Below are positions 20,032 through 29,923 of a DNA stretch of 64,000 nt, one piece after another (the stretch's first letter is position 1; each line of letters starts with the position of its first letter). The DNA comes from Bacillus sp. MYb209. Lineage in GTDB: Bacteria; Bacillota; Bacilli; Bacillales; Bacillaceae_G. Where the stretch lies: contig NZ_PCNZ01000001.1 in assembly GCF_002975175.1 (NCBI RefSeq), forward strand, positions 514,187 through 578,186, read 5' to 3'. The notes under the pieces were generated by a model that made no database searches, was not told where the DNA came from, and was given only the letters and a program-made list of their open reading frames with translations. Position numbers and translations under genes: made by a program.

Positions 20032-20786
20032 ACTGCCCCTATTAACTCACATATTTCCTCTAACTTTTCATTTTCTAAAAGCTCAATAACCTTACTCCCA
20101 ACGACAACACCATCACATATCGTAATCATTTCTTCTATTTGCTCTCGTGTTGAAATACCGAATCCTGCGACTACTGGTAAGTGGACATGTGATTTTACTT
20201 TTTCTAAGTAACTATGAATCTCATCTTTAAAGTTTTGGCGTACTCCCGTTACACCAGCTACCGTAACGGCGTAGACGAATCCTTGTGATTCACTCGTAAT
20301 TTTTTCGATTCGCTCAATAGGGCTTGTTACGGTAACGAGTGGAATTAAAGCAATATTCGCATCGCGGAGAAGCGGTGCAAGAATATGTTGTTCTTCATAC
20401 GGTAAATCTGGAACGATAATGCCATCCACACCTGCTTCAAGACAGCTCTCAATGAAACGTTCTTTTCCGAATGCGAGTACTGGATTTAAATATGTCATAA
20501 GTACAAATGGAATTTGAACTTCTTGCCTCACTTCTATTAATGCTTGAAAAATACCTTTTAATGTTACACCACTATCTAGCGCTCGTTTTCCTGCTCTTTG
20601 AATAGTTGGCCCATCTGCGACTGGATCTGAGAATGGGATACCAATTTCAACGATGCTTGCTCCTGCTTCATCTAGAAAACGGATTCTTTCTTTTAACTTT
20701 TCAAGTCCACCATCTCCGCCCATTACGTACGGAATAAATGCTTTCTTGCCATTTTCAAACGCTGCTGTAATTTTTTCTACTCCCAT
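20010..20786 (-). CDS. trpA: Tryptophan synthase alpha subunit
   Basis: Cleaves indole-3-glycerol phosphate to indole and glyceraldehyde-3-phosphate within the alpha2-beta2 complex. The 258-residue TIM barrel has the catalytic glutamate in [21 protein letters not shown] (E48) and the conserved aspartate in [14 protein letters not shown]. The phosphate-binding loop reads VAGFGIST. The length is normal. It is the last gene of trpEGDCFBA, three bases after trpB, so it is coupled to its partner subunit. Expression is set by the tandem T-boxes upstream of trpE. Confidence 0.97.
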   Translation of the reverse strand: MGVEKITAAFENGKKAFIPYVMGGDGGLEKLKERIRFLDEAGASIVEIGIPFSDPVADGPTIQRAGKRALDSGVTLKGIFQALIEVRQEVQIPFVLMTYLNPVLAFGKERFIESCLEAGVDGIIVPDLPYEEQHILAPLLRDANIALIPLVTVTSPIERIEKITSESQGFVYAVTVAGVTGVRQNFKDEIHSYLEKVKSHVHLPVVAGFGISTREQIEEMITICDGVVVGSKVIELLENEKLEEICELIGAVKQTEEA

Positions 20787-20789
20787 TTT

Positions 20790-21983
20790 TTACACCTCTC
20801 CCATATAACGTTTTATACTCTCTACATCTTTATCACCGCGGCCGGATAAACAAATGACAAGCCCCTCGTCTTGCTTCATTTGCGGTGCTAATTTTAAAGC
20901 GCATGCGACAGCATGTGAGCTTTCTAATGCCGGGATAATCCCTTCTTTTTTCGTTAATAATTGAAACGCTTCTAACGCTTCATCATCTGTAATCGAATGG
21001 TAAGAAACGCGTCCAATATCTTTTAATAAACTATGTTCTGGTCCAACACCTGGATAATCTAGTCCAGCTGAAATAGAGTGTGCTTCTTGAATTTGCCCTT
21101 CTTCATTTTGGAGAAGGTACATCATCGATCCGTGTAAAACACCGACGCTTCCTTTCGTTAAAGTCGCTGCGTGCTTTTCTGTATGAACGCCTTTTCCAGC
21201 TGCTTCTACGCCGTAAAGGGCAACTTCTTCATCGTGTACGAACGGATAAAACATTCCCATTGCGTTACTACCACCACCGATACAAGCAACGACTGCTTCT
21301 GGTAATTTCTCCTCTAACGCTTCATATTGTTTTTTCGTTTCTTTTCCAATTACACTTTGGAAATCACGGACAATTTGCGGGAATGGATGTGGTCCGAGAA
21401 CTGACCCCATAATGTAGTGCGTATCGTGTACATGTGAAACCCAGTAACGAAGTGCCTCGTTCACCGCATCTTTCAACGTGCCGCTACCTGCCGCAACGCT
21501 TTCTACTTTCGCTCCGAGTAATTCCATTCGGAACACGTTTAATTTTTGTCGTCTCACATCTTCTTCCCCCATGAAAATGACGCATTCTAAACCGAGAAGT
21601 GCACATACAGTAGCTGTTGCAACTCCGTGTTGTCCTGCTCCTGTTTCAGCGACAACTTTCTTCTTACCCATTCTTACCGCAAGAAGTGCCTGACCAATTG
21701 TATTGTTAATTTTATGAGCTCCCGTATGGTTCAAATCTTCACGTTTCAAATAGATTTTTGCACCGCCGCAATACTTCGTCATATTTTCAGCGAAATAAAG
21801 CGGTGTTTCTCTTCCAACATACGTTTGTAAATAATGATTTAATTCCTTTTGAAACGCTTCGTCTTGCATCGCTTCTTTATACGCTTCTTCTAACTCTAAT
21901 ACGGATTGCATTAACGTTTCTGGAACGTATCGTCCTCCGTATATACCGTAATGACCTTTTTCATCTGGATATGCGTAATTCAT
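20790..21983 (-). CDS. trpB: Tryptophan synthase beta subunit
   Basis: PLP enzyme that condenses indole with serine to give tryptophan. The predicted 397 residues have the PLP lysine in [14 protein letters not shown] (about K92). The phosphate-binding glycine loop is IGGGSNAMG, and the C-terminal SGRGDKD motif is present. ATG 21983 is preceded by AAGGAGTG and overlaps the trpF stop (ATGA), so trpF and trpB are coupled. An in-frame codon three residues earlier (21992) is a weaker choice. Confidence 0.97.
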   Translation of the reverse strand: MNYAYPDEKGHYGIYGGRYVPETLMQSVLELEEAYKEAMQDEAFQKELNHYLQTYVGRETPLYFAENMTKYCGGAKIYLKREDLNHTGAHKINNTIGQALLAVRMGKKKVVAETGAGQHGVATATVCALLGLECVIFMGEEDVRRQKLNVFRMELLGAKVESVAAGSGTLKDAVNEALRYWVSHVHDTHYIMGSVLGPHPFPQIVRDFQSVIGKETKKQYEALEEKLPEAVVACIGGGSNAMGMFYPFVHDEEVALYGVEAAGKGVHTEKHAATLTKGSVGVLHGSMMYLLQNEEGQIQEAHSISAGLDYPGVGPEHSLLKDIGRVSYHSITDDEALEAFQLLTKKEGIIPALESSHAVACALKLAPQMKQDEGLVICLSGRGDKDVESIKRYMGEV

Positions 21984-22594
21984 TTGGAACACTCCTTCAC
22001 TTTTTTAATAAATTGTTTTATTTTCTCTAAATCTTTCTTTCCTTCTGTCTCTACTCCGCTACTCACATCGACCATATATGGCTGAACGGTTCGAATTGCT
22101 TCTTCTATATTAAGGATGTTTAATCCGCCAGCTAATATCGTTTTCTCTCGCAAATCGTTTGGCATATGCGCGAGTAACTCCCATGAAAATGTCTTACCGT
22201 TCCCACCATGAAACTTTTCTTTAGGGCTATCAAATAACATGTAATCTGTTTCGTATTTTTTCGCATGTTCAATATCTTTCTCTAAAGCTACTCCTACCGC
22301 TTTTATAGACGGAATATTCAATCTTCTAATATGGTGATTTTCCTCGTCCCCATGCAATTGCACATGTGTTAACCCGCACTCTTCTGCAATTTTCCGGATC
22401 ACTTCTACTGATTCATTTACGAAAACACCAACTTTTAAAACGTGTGCTGGAATTTCCCCAATAATTTCTTTCGCTTGCCCTGGAGTGATTTTCCGTTTAC
22501 TTTCTGCAAAAACGAAACCGATTGCATCCGCTCCGTATTCGCAAGCACGTTTCGCTGTTTCCATATCAGTAATACCGCAAATCTTTACTTTCAT
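21980..22594 (-). CDS. trpF: Phosphoribosylanthranilate isomerase
   Basis: Amadori isomerase converting phosphoribosylanthranilate to the 1-deoxyribulose form. The 204-residue barrel begins MKVKICGIT, carrying the catalytic cysteine C6. The general-acid aspartate lies in VDVSSGVET near the C terminus, and the phosphate loop ILAGGLN is intact. I chose ATG 22594, which overlaps the trpC stop (ATGA) with AAGGTG upstream. The five-codon longer frame is unlikely. Confidence 0.96.
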   Translation of the reverse strand: MKVKICGITDMETAKRACEYGADAIGFVFAESKRKITPGQAKEIIGEIPAHVLKVGVFVNESVEVIRKIAEECGLTHVQLHGDEENHHIRRLNIPSIKAVGVALEKDIEHAKKYETDYMLFDSPKEKFHGGNGKTFSWELLAHMPNDLREKTILAGGLNILNIEEAIRTVQPYMVDVSSGVETEGKKDLEKIKQFIKKVKECSK

Positions 22595-23352
22595 ATTTTC
22601 ACCTTGCATTCATCGAAAAAGCTACTAATAGAAGATGTTGTCATAAGTGCTTCTCCGACTAATACGCCTTTGGCACCAGCTCGTTTGACTCTGATGATAT
22701 CTTCTTTTGAATGAATACCACTTTCACTAATCCAAAGTAGATTTTCCTCATTCAGTCGTTTTCCGAGCTTTTCAGTTTGGCTTAAATCTACTTCGAACGT
22801 TTTTAAATTACGGTTGTTAATACCGATAACGTGCGGATGTAATTCGATCGCAATTTCTAATTCCTGTTCATCATGAACTTCAACAATCGCTTCTAATCCC
22901 ATTTCTAGTACGTAGTTATAAAGCTCTTTTAATTTCTCTTTTGACAATGCTGCAACGATTAATAAAATAAGATCTGCTCCTGCTTCATAAGCTCTATCAA
23001 TTTGAATCTTATCGATTATAAAATCTTTGCATAAAAGCGGAATGTTACTTTCTGCTCTTGCCGTTTGTAAATCGTGAAACGATCCTTTAAAAAATTGACT
23101 GTCTGTTAAAACCGAAACTGCTCCAGCGCCGCATTCTTCATATGTTTTTACTTGTTTTGGTACATCAACGTGTAAATTAATATCGCCTTTTGATGGAGAC
23201 GCTCGCTTTACTTCGGCGATTACAGTAAACTGCTCTAAAGCTTTCACAAGTGAGTTTGTTTTCCTTTTTTCTTTCACTGGTGAATATGTTTCATATAACT
23301 CCGCAACTTCTACTTTCTTCTGCTCTACAATTTTGTCTAAAATCGTCCCCAC
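22591..23352 (-). CDS. trpC: Indole-3-glycerol phosphate synthase
   Basis: Closes the indole ring of carboxyphenylaminodeoxyribulose phosphate with loss of CO2 and water. The 253-residue TIM barrel shows [15 protein letters not shown] (catalytic lysine K49), LLCKDFIID (catalytic K108) and [26 protein letters not shown] lies near the phosphate site. The length is typical. The gene starts one base after trpD and overlaps trpF. Confidence 0.97.
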   Translation of the reverse strand: MGTILDKIVEQKKVEVAELYETYSPVKEKRKTNSLVKALEQFTVIAEVKRASPSKGDINLHVDVPKQVKTYEECGAGAVSVLTDSQFFKGSFHDLQTARAESNIPLLCKDFIIDKIQIDRAYEAGADLILLIVAALSKEKLKELYNYVLEMGLEAIVEVHDEQELEIAIELHPHVIGINNRNLKTFEVDLSQTEKLGKRLNEENLLWISESGIHSKEDIIRVKRAGAKGVLVGEALMTTSSISSFFDECKVKI

Positions 23353-23353
23353 T

Positions 23354-24379
23354 TTAATTCACCCTTTCTAACTTTTCATGACTTGCTGTAATTAATAAGT
23401 TTAATTTTTCTAATGCTTTTCCAGAGTCAATGCTATGCGTTGCTAGTTTAATTCCTTCTTCAATCGTTTCCGCTTTTCCGTTTGCGAAAAGAGCAAGCCC
23501 TGCATTTAATAAGACGGTATCGCGGTAAACACTCTTTTCTCCATTCAATACTCCGAGCGTAATCTTTGCATTTTCTTTTGAATTCCCGCCTCTAATTTCT
23601 TCATTTTTCACTTTTGAGAAACCATACTTTTCCGGATCAATACTCATTTCTACTATTTCATTATCTTTTAAAACGACGACATGATTTTCTCCTTGTAATG
23701 ACGCTTCATCTAAAAAGCCACTTCCATTTACGATAAGCGCTTGTTTCCTGCCTAGCTTTTGTAATACTTGTGCAACTGGTAATAACATATCTCGTTTATA
23801 AATACCGACAAATTGTGTTTCTAAATTAACTGGATTTGTTAAAGGGCCAATTAAGTTAAAGATCGTCGGAACATTTAATTCTTTTCTTATTTTCATAATG
23901 CGTCGCAGTGCTGGGTGCATCGCTGGTGCGAATAAGAAGGCAATCCCTACATTTTCTAATAAGTAGTCAATCTCACCTGGCGTACAACTAATGTTTACAC
24001 CGAGTTCTTCTAATAAATCAGCACTTCCTGTTTTACTAGAAACAGCGCGATTTCCATGTTTCGCAACCTTTACACCAGCTCCGGCAAGTACAAATGCCGA
24101 TGTTGTACTGATATTGAATGTTTGCGCACCGTCACCACCCGTTCCGCAATTGTCCATCGCGCCTTTTATATGATTTGAAAACGGTAATGCCTTTTCGCGA
24201 AGAGCACGAACGAGACCGTATATTTCTTCTGCTGTTTCGCCTTTCGCTTTCAGCAATACTAAGAAAGCTGCAACTTCACTTTCCAATATGTTGTCACTTA
24301 ATAAAAGAAGTCCCGCTTCATACATTTCTTCTTCTGTTAAATGTTGTCCCTCTACTAATTTTCGAAGATAACTGTTCAT
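23354..24379 (-). CDS. trpD: Anthranilate phosphoribosyltransferase
   Basis: Transfers phosphoribose from PRPP to anthranilate. The 341 residues show the PRPP-binding glycine loop [17 protein letters not shown] (about 78-94), the [18 protein letters not shown] segment, and the Mg-binding [10 protein letters not shown] stretch. The C-terminal region is complete. It overlaps trpG by four bases (ATGA). It is a separate protein, not fused to trpG as in enterics. Confidence 0.97.
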   Translation of the reverse strand: MNSYLRKLVEGQHLTEEEMYEAGLLLLSDNILESEVAAFLVLLKAKGETAEEIYGLVRALREKALPFSNHIKGAMDNCGTGGDGAQTFNISTTSAFVLAGAGVKVAKHGNRAVSSKTGSADLLEELGVNISCTPGEIDYLLENVGIAFLFAPAMHPALRRIMKIRKELNVPTIFNLIGPLTNPVNLETQFVGIYKRDMLLPVAQVLQKLGRKQALIVNGSGFLDEASLQGENHVVVLKDNEIVEMSIDPEKYGFSKVKNEEIRGGNSKENAKITLGVLNGEKSVYRDTVLLNAGLALFANGKAETIEEGIKLATHSIDSGKALEKLNLLITASHEKLERVN

Positions 24380-24963
24380 ACTCTTTCCTCCTCTTTCACT
24401 TCTGCTAAAAAGGCACGTATTAACTTTCCGCCTTCTTCTGTTGCAATTGATTCTGGGTGAAACTGTAATCCGAAGAGCGGATAATAGTTGTGACGAACTG
24501 CCATGATTTCTCCGTCATCCATCGCTGTCGCGAGTATGTCAAAACACTGCGGCAAACTATTTTGCGCTGCGACGAGGGAATGGTAACGCATCGCCGTTAG
24601 CGGCTGCGTAACGTACGAAAAGATTGACGTTCCGTTATGTTTCACACGTGATGTTTTTCCGTGTTTAATGCGCTCTGCTCTAACAATTTCTCCTCCAAAT
24701 GCGGATATGATTGCTTGATGGCCAAGGCAAATTCCTAAGATGGGAACGTTCTTATGAAAGTGACGAATAACATCGATACAAATTCCAGCATCTTCTGGTT
24801 TCCCAGGTCCTGGTGATAGCACAATTCCTTTCGGCTTCATCTCCTCTAATTGTTCAATTGTTATTTGATCATTTCTTACGACAACAATTTCTTCCTCGTA
24901 CTCGCCTAATAGTTGATACAAGTTATATGTGAATGAATCATAATTATCGATAAGTACAATCAT
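24376..24963 (-). CDS. trpG: Anthranilate synthase component II, glutamine amidotransferase
   Basis: Class I glutamine amidotransferase that releases ammonia from glutamine for TrpE. The 195 residues contain the nucleophile elbow GICLGHQAI (C79) and the C-terminal HPES motif (His/Glu of the triad). GPGKPEDAG helps form the oxyanion region. Family members sometimes double as PabA. Its position between trpE and trpD, overlapping both by four bases, supports the trp role. Confidence 0.96.
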   Translation of the reverse strand: MIVLIDNYDSFTYNLYQLLGEYEEEIVVVRNDQITIEQLEEMKPKGIVLSPGPGKPEDAGICIDVIRHFHKNVPILGICLGHQAIISAFGGEIVRAERIKHGKTSRVKHNGTSIFSYVTQPLTAMRYHSLVAAQNSLPQCFDILATAMDDGEIMAVRHNYYPLFGLQFHPESIATEEGGKLIRAFLAEVKEEERV

Positions 24964-26378
24964 TTCATAACCTCCAAAAGCGCTCTCGCTTTATTTAATG
25001 TTTCTTCATATTCAGCTACCGGGTCTGAATCGTAGACGATACCCGCTCCTGCCTGAACGTACGCTTTCTCATCTTTCACAACCATCGTTCGAATTGCTAG
25101 CGCCATATCAAGATTTCCTGAGAATGAAATATATCCAACTGCTCCGGCATATACATTTCTTTTTTCATACTCTAATGTATTAATAATTTCCATCGCTCTA
25201 ATTTTCGGAGCACCTGATACTGTACCAGCTGGTAAACAATACGCTAATGCGTCAAATCCACTCATTTGCTTTCGCAATGTTCCGTAAACTTCAGATACAA
25301 TGTGCATAACATGAGAGTATTTCTCTACTTTCATATATTTATCTATCGTAACAGAGCCAATTTCACTTACTCTGCCAATATCATTTCGTCCTAGGTCCAC
25401 AAGCATCATATGCTCCGCCCGCTCTTTCTCATTTCCTAACAGTTCTTTTTCGATTTCCTCATCTTCCTGCTTCGCTTTCCCCCTCGGTCTCGTACCCGCA
25501 ATCGGGTTCGTCATCACTTTATCCTCTCTTACTGATAACAAACTTTCCGGCGAAGAACCGAGTACAACATAATTTTCAAAATCGATATAAAACATATATG
25601 GCGACGGGTTTGCAATTCGAAGTTTCCGGTATAATGCAAATGGATCTCCTTTACATTCACTTTGCAAACGCTGAGATAATACAACTTGAAAAATATCTCC
25701 GGCCCGAATGTATTCTTTCGCTGTTTCTACCATTTCACAAAATTCTTTTTCAGTTACTGAAGAAGTGAATGATAAAGATGATATTACTTCACTCACCTTC
25801 TCTTCTTCTCCGTTTAGCACTTCCTCTTTGTATACTTGCAATCTTTCGTATACTTCTTCATAAGAAGCTGAATCATCTTCCCTGCATACATATACAAACG
25901 ACAACTTTTGGCGTAAATGATCGTAAACGATGAACTCACGATATAGTAAAAGGTGTACTTCTGGAATATTTAATGGATCATGTAAGTCTACTCCTATATT
26001 TTCATACTGCCGAATTACATCGTAGCCGATGTATCCAATCGCTCCTCCGCAAAACGGAAATGGACTTTCTACTTGCGATGGTGCGAGTACTTCTTCTAAT
26101 ACATGTAATACATTTTTTTGAAACTTTTCAGTTTGACCATTTATCGTTCGTTCTACCGCTGTACCAACACTTTTCACTTCTCCATAAGGATTACACCCTA
26201 AGTAAGAATAGCGCCCTTTATCTTGATGAAGCTGCGAGCTTTCTAGTAAAAACTTTTTCTGCCCCTTCATACGTCTATATAAAGAAATTGGCGTAATGCT
26301 ATCTCCTTCTTCTTCAGCGATTACTAAAAATGTTTTTCCTTGGTTTTTTTGCTTCATAAATTCTTCTTTCGTCATCAT
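24960..26378 (-). CDS. trpE: Anthranilate synthase component I
   Basis: Chorismate-utilising enzyme producing anthranilate with TrpG ammonia. The N-terminal region includes LLESSQLHQDKGRYSYLG, a tryptophan feedback-site motif (LLES). The catalytic domain has NPSPYMFYI, VGTR-like ITNPIAGTRPRG and the C-terminal GAGIVYDSDP. I chose ATG 26378, which has GAGGTGA upstream and gives 472 residues; the frame extends to 26387. It is the first gene of the operon, directly after the second T-box terminator. Confidence 0.96.
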   Translation of the reverse strand: MMTKEEFMKQKNQGKTFLVIAEEEGDSITPISLYRRMKGQKKFLLESSQLHQDKGRYSYLGCNPYGEVKSVGTAVERTINGQTEKFQKNVLHVLEEVLAPSQVESPFPFCGGAIGYIGYDVIRQYENIGVDLHDPLNIPEVHLLLYREFIVYDHLRQKLSFVYVCREDDSASYEEVYERLQVYKEEVLNGEEEKVSEVISSLSFTSSVTEKEFCEMVETAKEYIRAGDIFQVVLSQRLQSECKGDPFALYRKLRIANPSPYMFYIDFENYVVLGSSPESLLSVREDKVMTNPIAGTRPRGKAKQEDEEIEKELLGNEKERAEHMMLVDLGRNDIGRVSEIGSVTIDKYMKVEKYSHVMHIVSEVYGTLRKQMSGFDALAYCLPAGTVSGAPKIRAMEIINTLEYEKRNVYAGAVGYISFSGNLDMALAIRTMVVKDEKAYVQAGAGIVYDSDPVAEYEETLNKARALLEVMK

Positions 26379-26401
26379 GCCTTTCACCTCACTCTGAAAA
26401 A

Positions 26402-26660
26402 TAAAAAAAGTCCCCTACATATCGAAATATGTAGAGGACGATAAATTTACCGTGGTACCACCTCATGTTGGATGCAAAAGCATCCCGCTTTATTCAGGTA
26501 CAAAATATATACCTTATCCTTGTAACGGCGGAACCCGGGTTGCCTACTGAAAACAATTGTTCAGCATACCTCTCGTAAGCCCATTCCGTATATGGCACCG
26601 TACCGGGCTCTCACCTCTCCCCAGCTCTCTGAAACGTCTCCAAATATACGTACTCTTCTT
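26402..26660 (-). promoter_or_regulatory. T-box riboswitch 2 (promoter-distal), tryptophan-specific
   Basis: Read on the minus strand, this leader has the stem I AGAGAG element and a specifier region GGAATGGGCTT containing the Trp codon UGG. The T-box sequence is AGGTGGTACCACGG (26450-26463). The terminator is GTCCTCTACATAT/ATATGTAGGGGAC with a long T-run (26403-26439). Uncharged tRNA-Trp should stabilise the antiterminator and let RNA polymerase enter trpE. Confidence 0.93.
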
Positions 26661-26696
26661 ACTTAAACGATTTAGCTTATTTAATTTTTTATACAC

Positions 26697-26968
26697 AAAA
26701 AGGGAGTACTCATCCTATAGAAAGGACGGGTACTCCCGTGGTGCCACCTTAATTCGTTACGATTGTAACGCACTTTGCCGTATCAAAAAATAATACGTGT
26801 CTCTTATATCGATGAGATCATGTCGCCAAAGCCTACTTCTTTCGTTTCGGTTTGGAAGCTCCGAAGCCCATTCCACATCAATTCCATACTGATTCGCACC
26901 AACCATCAGCTCTCTGACATGTTCATCATGTGTACTCTTCTTCATCAACGCTTGCATTTTTTTAAGTT
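26697..26968 (-). promoter_or_regulatory. T-box riboswitch 1 (promoter-proximal), tryptophan-specific
   Basis: A complete second T-box precedes the first. It has stem I AGAGAGCTGATGGTTGGTG, the same specifier region GGAATGGGCTT (UGG), the T-box AAGGTGGCACCACGGG (26735-26750) and its own terminator (GGGAGTAC.../...GTACTCCC then Ts, 26697-26737). Two in-series terminators sharpen the response to tryptophan. Tandem trp T-boxes have been reported in the B. cereus group. Confidence 0.93.
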
Positions 26969-26974
26969 GCACTC

Positions 26975-27004
26975 ATTATATTCCTCGCGTTTCTAAAAAG
27001 TCAA
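26975..27004 (-). promoter_or_regulatory. SigA promoter of the trp operon
   Basis: On the minus strand TTGACT (26999-27004) and TATAAT (26975-26980) are separated by 18 bases. The predicted start near 26968 lies just before the first T-box. Confidence 0.8.
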
Positions 27005-27146
27005 TGCTTTTTCCGAAAAAAAAATTTTTTCTTCATTCAATATTATATTGACAAAACAACCTATTTTTATGTAAATATAATAAATACTCTATTTAAATTA
27101 AGGTTTTTTGTCATAAAATTATATATTACAAAAGAAAAACATTGTC

Positions 27147-27160
27147 AAAAAACGCTTACA
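27147..27160. promoter_or_regulatory. cre-like site upstream of putP
   Basis: AAAAAACGCTTACA matches TGWAANCGNTNWCA except the first two bases. It lies about 105 bases before putP. CcpA control of proline uptake is plausible but unproven. Confidence 0.35.
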
Positions 27161-27263
27161 TTTCAGAAAATTCGTATTTTAGAATGGATTTTTCTGAATA
27201 ATCATGATAGATTATAAATATGCAAAATGCATCAAAAGACATTACAAAAGGAAGGGGAACTAC

Positions 27264-28742
27264 ATGAGTACGCAGATGTTAACTTTAACTTCTATCTCTA
27301 TTTACATGCTCGGGATGTTAGTAATCGGCTATTTCGCCTACAAACGAACGTCCAACTTAACAGATTATATGCTTGGCGGGCGTACACTAGGCCCCGCAGT
27401 AACAGCATTAAGTGCTGGAGCATCCGATATGAGTGGTTGGCTTTTAATGGGATTACCCGGTGCAATGTTTAGCGTTGGATTAAGTAGTAGTTGGATTGCG
27501 CTCGGCCTAACACTAGGCGCATACGCAAACTGGCTTTATGTCGCTCCTCGCTTACGTACCTACTCAGAAATTGCAAACAACTCTATTACTATCCCAGAAT
27601 TTTTGGAACACCGTTTCCACGACAAATCTCATATGCTACGCTTAGTATCCGGACTTGTTATTATGATTTTCTTTACTTTCTATGTAGCTTCAGGACTAGT
27701 TTCAGGTGCTGTATTATTTGAAAATTCATTTGGTATGAACTATCATGTTGGATTATTCATTGTCGCAGCAGTTGTCGTGGCTTACACATTATTTGGTGGT
27801 TTCTTAGCGGTAAGTTGGACAGACTTCGTGCAAGGAATCATTATGGTAATTGCTCTTATTCTTGTTCCTATCGTAACAATTATGAATTCGAACGGACTTG
27901 GACCTGCGTTTGACACAATTCGATCTGTAGATCCAACACGTTTAGATATTTTTAAAGGTGCCTCTACTTTAGGAATGATTTCTTTATTCGCATGGGGCCT
28001 TGGTTATGTTGGACAACCTCATATTATCGTACGCTTTATGGCAATTTCGTCTGTAAAAGAAATTAAAAGCGCGCGAAGAATTGGTATGAGCTGGATGATT
28101 TTCTCTGTTGTCGGAGCTATGTTTACTGGTCTTATCGGTATTGCTTACTATTCACAACAAGGGTTGACATTATCTAATCCAGAGACAATTTTCCTTGAAC
28201 TTGGAAAAATTTTATTCCATCCACTTATTACTGGATTTTTATTAGCAGCGATTTTAGCAGCGATTATGAGTACAATCTCATCTCAGTTGCTCGTTACTTC
28301 TAGTGCTATAACAGAAGATTTATATCGTACATTCTTTAAACGTTCTGCTTCTGATAAAGAGCTTGTATTTGTCGGTCGTATGGCTGTACTTGTTATCGCC
28401 TTAGTCGGGTGCGCATTAGCGTTTAAACAAAATGATACGATTTTAGCTCTTGTGGGATATGCTTGGGCTGGATTTGGTTCTTCATTTGGACCTGCTATTT
28501 TATTAAGCTTATATTGGAAACGTATGACGAAATGGGGCGCACTTGCTGGTATGGTTTCAGGTGCCGCTACAGTAATTATTTGGACTCAATTCAAATTCTT
28601 AAAAGATTTCTTATATGAAATGATTCCTGGTTTCGCTATTAGTTTACTAGTGATCATAATTGTTAGTTTACTAACTAAACCTTCAAAAGAAGTTGAAGAG
28701 CAATTTGAGAATTTTGAAAAACAACATATTCATAATCTATAA
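27264..28742 (+). CDS. putP: Sodium/proline symporter
   Basis: Sodium:solute symporter that imports proline with Na+. The 492 residues form about 13 membrane helices. Typical segments are YMLGGRTLGPAVTALSAGAS (near 35-54), the SGWLLMGLPG motif, and TISSQLLVTSSAITED (near 347-362) with the conserved SSQLLV/SSA serines of the Na+ site. I chose ATG 27264, 8 bases after GGAAGGGG; the ORF extends to 27204 without support. It is monocistronic, with its own terminator. Confidence 0.94.
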   Translation: MSTQMLTLTSISIYMLGMLVIGYFAYKRTSNLTDYMLGGRTLGPAVTALSAGASDMSGWLLMGLPGAMFSVGLSSSWIALGLTLGAYANWLYVAPRLRTYSEIANNSITIPEFLEHRFHDKSHMLRLVSGLVIMIFFTFYVASGLVSGAVLFENSFGMNYHVGLFIVAAVVVAYTLFGGFLAVSWTDFVQGIIMVIALILVPIVTIMNSNGLGPAFDTIRSVDPTRLDIFKGASTLGMISLFAWGLGYVGQPHIIVRFMAISSVKEIKSARRIGMSWMIFSVVGAMFTGLIGIAYYSQQGLTLSNPETIFLELGKILFHPLITGFLLAAILAAIMSTISSQLLVTSSAITEDLYRTFFKRSASDKELVFVGRMAVLVIALVGCALAFKQNDTILALVGYAWAGFGSSFGPAILLSLYWKRMTKWGALAGMVSGAATVIIWTQFKFLKDFLYEMIPGFAISLLVIIIVSLLTKPSKEVEEQFENFEKQHIHNL

Positions 28743-28786
28743 AAAGAAAGCTCTGCTGTTATCGTAACAGCAGAGCTTTCTTTTTA
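28742..28786 (+). terminator. Terminator of putP
   Basis: AAAGAAAGCTCTGCTGTTA and its complement form a ~20-bp stem with loop TCG followed by Ts. Confidence 0.93.
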
Positions 28787-28905
28787 CCGCAGTTCGACAA
28801 TATTCTTCTCGAATTTAACAATTTCTTTATGTTTCGTTAAATTTACTATAACATTCTTCCTTTATATTATTAGTATCGACACCTATACAGAAAGGGGACT
28901 CCACA

Positions 28906-29304
28906 ATGTTAGCATCTTTACAGCAACAACATATAAGAAAATTTTCACCTATCACAAACACTTCTACTTCTCGTTTAAACATACAACCTAATCCACCCAA
29001 AGTTTCAATTGCTCCTTCTGTTATATCTGTAATTGGTATTCATATACAGAAAAATAAGCTTAAAATAAAAACCGGACAAAGTGCCGATTTATCAGCTTCT
29101 GTTTTGCCAATGCAGGCAACGAATCAAGAGCTTATATGGACAAATATGAATTCCGACGTCATCACCATCTATCCGAAAGGTGAGACAGTAACGATTACAG
29201 GAAAAAGTGCGGGAAGAGCAGTTGTTATTGTCACAACTGCTGAAGGAAAATTCCGCGACTTATGTGTCGTTCACGTACAACCTTATATGACAAACCCAAA
29301 GTGA
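28906..29304 (+). CDS. Bacterial Ig-like domain protein
   Basis: A 132-residue protein with a polar N-terminal third ([14 protein letters not shown]...) and a C-terminal group 2 bacterial Ig-like (Big_2) domain spanning about 45-125. The domain pattern includes [33 protein letters not shown] and [17 protein letters not shown]. There is no signal peptide, LPXTG or membrane segment. Leaderless Ig-like proteins in Bacillus may be cytosolic, or spore-associated if made in the mother cell. The ATG has AAAGGGGA upstream. It is monocistronic. Confidence 0.8.
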   Translation: MLASLQQQHIRKFSPITNTSTSRLNIQPNPPKVSIAPSVISVIGIHIQKNKLKIKTGQSADLSASVLPMQATNQELIWTNMNSDVITIYPKGETVTITGKSAGRAVVIVTTAEGKFRDLCVVHVQPYMTNPK

Positions 29305-29309
29305 CATAA

Positions 29310-29341
29310 AGAGAGTGGATATGAATCCACTCTCTTACTTT
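29310..29341 (+). terminator. Terminator of the Ig-like gene
   Basis: AGAGAGTGGAT/ATCCACTCTCT hairpin with loop ATGA, followed by T-rich sequence that merges into the adjoining bcr1 repeat. Confidence 0.85.
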
Positions 29342-29448
29342 ATCCCGCTATTTGCCGGGCAGTAAGACTCCCACCTCAAAATTCGGCTGGAGCAAAGAAG
29401 TTAAGTGGGGGATGAACAAAACCCCCACTGATTAAAGTTTCACTTTAT
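29339..29448 (-). repeat. bcr1-type repeat, internally deleted copy
   Basis: A 110-bp element bounded by TTTAT on both sides (29339-29343 and 29444-29448). Read on the minus strand it matches the full copy at 36413-36570 at both ends but lacks about 50 bp of the middle. The minus-strand end ATAAAGTGAAAC provides the stop codon of the PH-domain gene. Flanking TTTAT duplications are the hallmark of B. cereus-group bcr1 elements. Confidence 0.85.
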
Positions 29449-29835
29449 TTCAATCCCAGGATTTTTTCTTTTTAACAACAAAATAAATTCTTCTTTATTT
29501 CTTGGAGAAATAAGTTCTGTTTCATATGATCCGTAAACAATTTCTAATCGATCGAATGATAGTGCATGAGCTGCTATTGGATTTTTCGTATCTGAAATTC
29601 GCTTTATATCCCTTATAAGAATACGTTTTTTGACGAAACCAGATCTAATAGTAATCTCTTCTTCCCCTACAATATATTTTGTTGAAAACCAACTCCAAGA
29701 AAATAGTATTGCTAACGGAATTGTGAAAAACAGGAGGAAATATTCCTGCCCTGCAAAAATTGGAGCGAAACATGCGCCTAAAACAATGAAAAAGATTGGA
29801 TATAACCATGCATCTTTTTTTGATGGAAATTCCAT
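29440..29835 (-). CDS. PH-domain membrane protein (bPH_4-like)
   Basis: A 131-residue protein with two N-terminal membrane helices (about 11-27 and 31-50). A small bacterial PH-like domain follows: STKYIVGEEEITIRSGFVKK then ILIRDIKRISDTKNP and SFDRLEIVYGSY. It resembles the Bacillus YyaB-like bPH_4 family; its function is unknown. ATG 29835 has AGAGGAGAGAG upstream. The final codons and the TGA stop (IEIK-stop) lie in the terminal bases of a bcr1 repeat, so the native C terminus may have been altered by that insertion. Confidence 0.78.
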   Translation of the reverse strand: MEFPSKKDAWLYPIFFIVLGACFAPIFAGQEYFLLFFTIPLAILFSWSWFSTKYIVGEEEITIRSGFVKKRILIRDIKRISDTKNPIAAHALSFDRLEIVYGSYETELISPRNKEEFILLLKRKNPGIEIK

Positions 29836-29923
29836 TACGCTCTCTCCTCTCTTGATTTAAGTCAATGAATTCCCCTCCTTCTCTTATTAAAATAAAAGTA
29901 ATATTGAAATAGGAGGACGACAT

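Noticed and set aside
26757-26972. Minus-strand 71-codon frame in the trp leader
   Set aside because: It lies wholly inside the first T-box, whose RNA elements explain the sequence.
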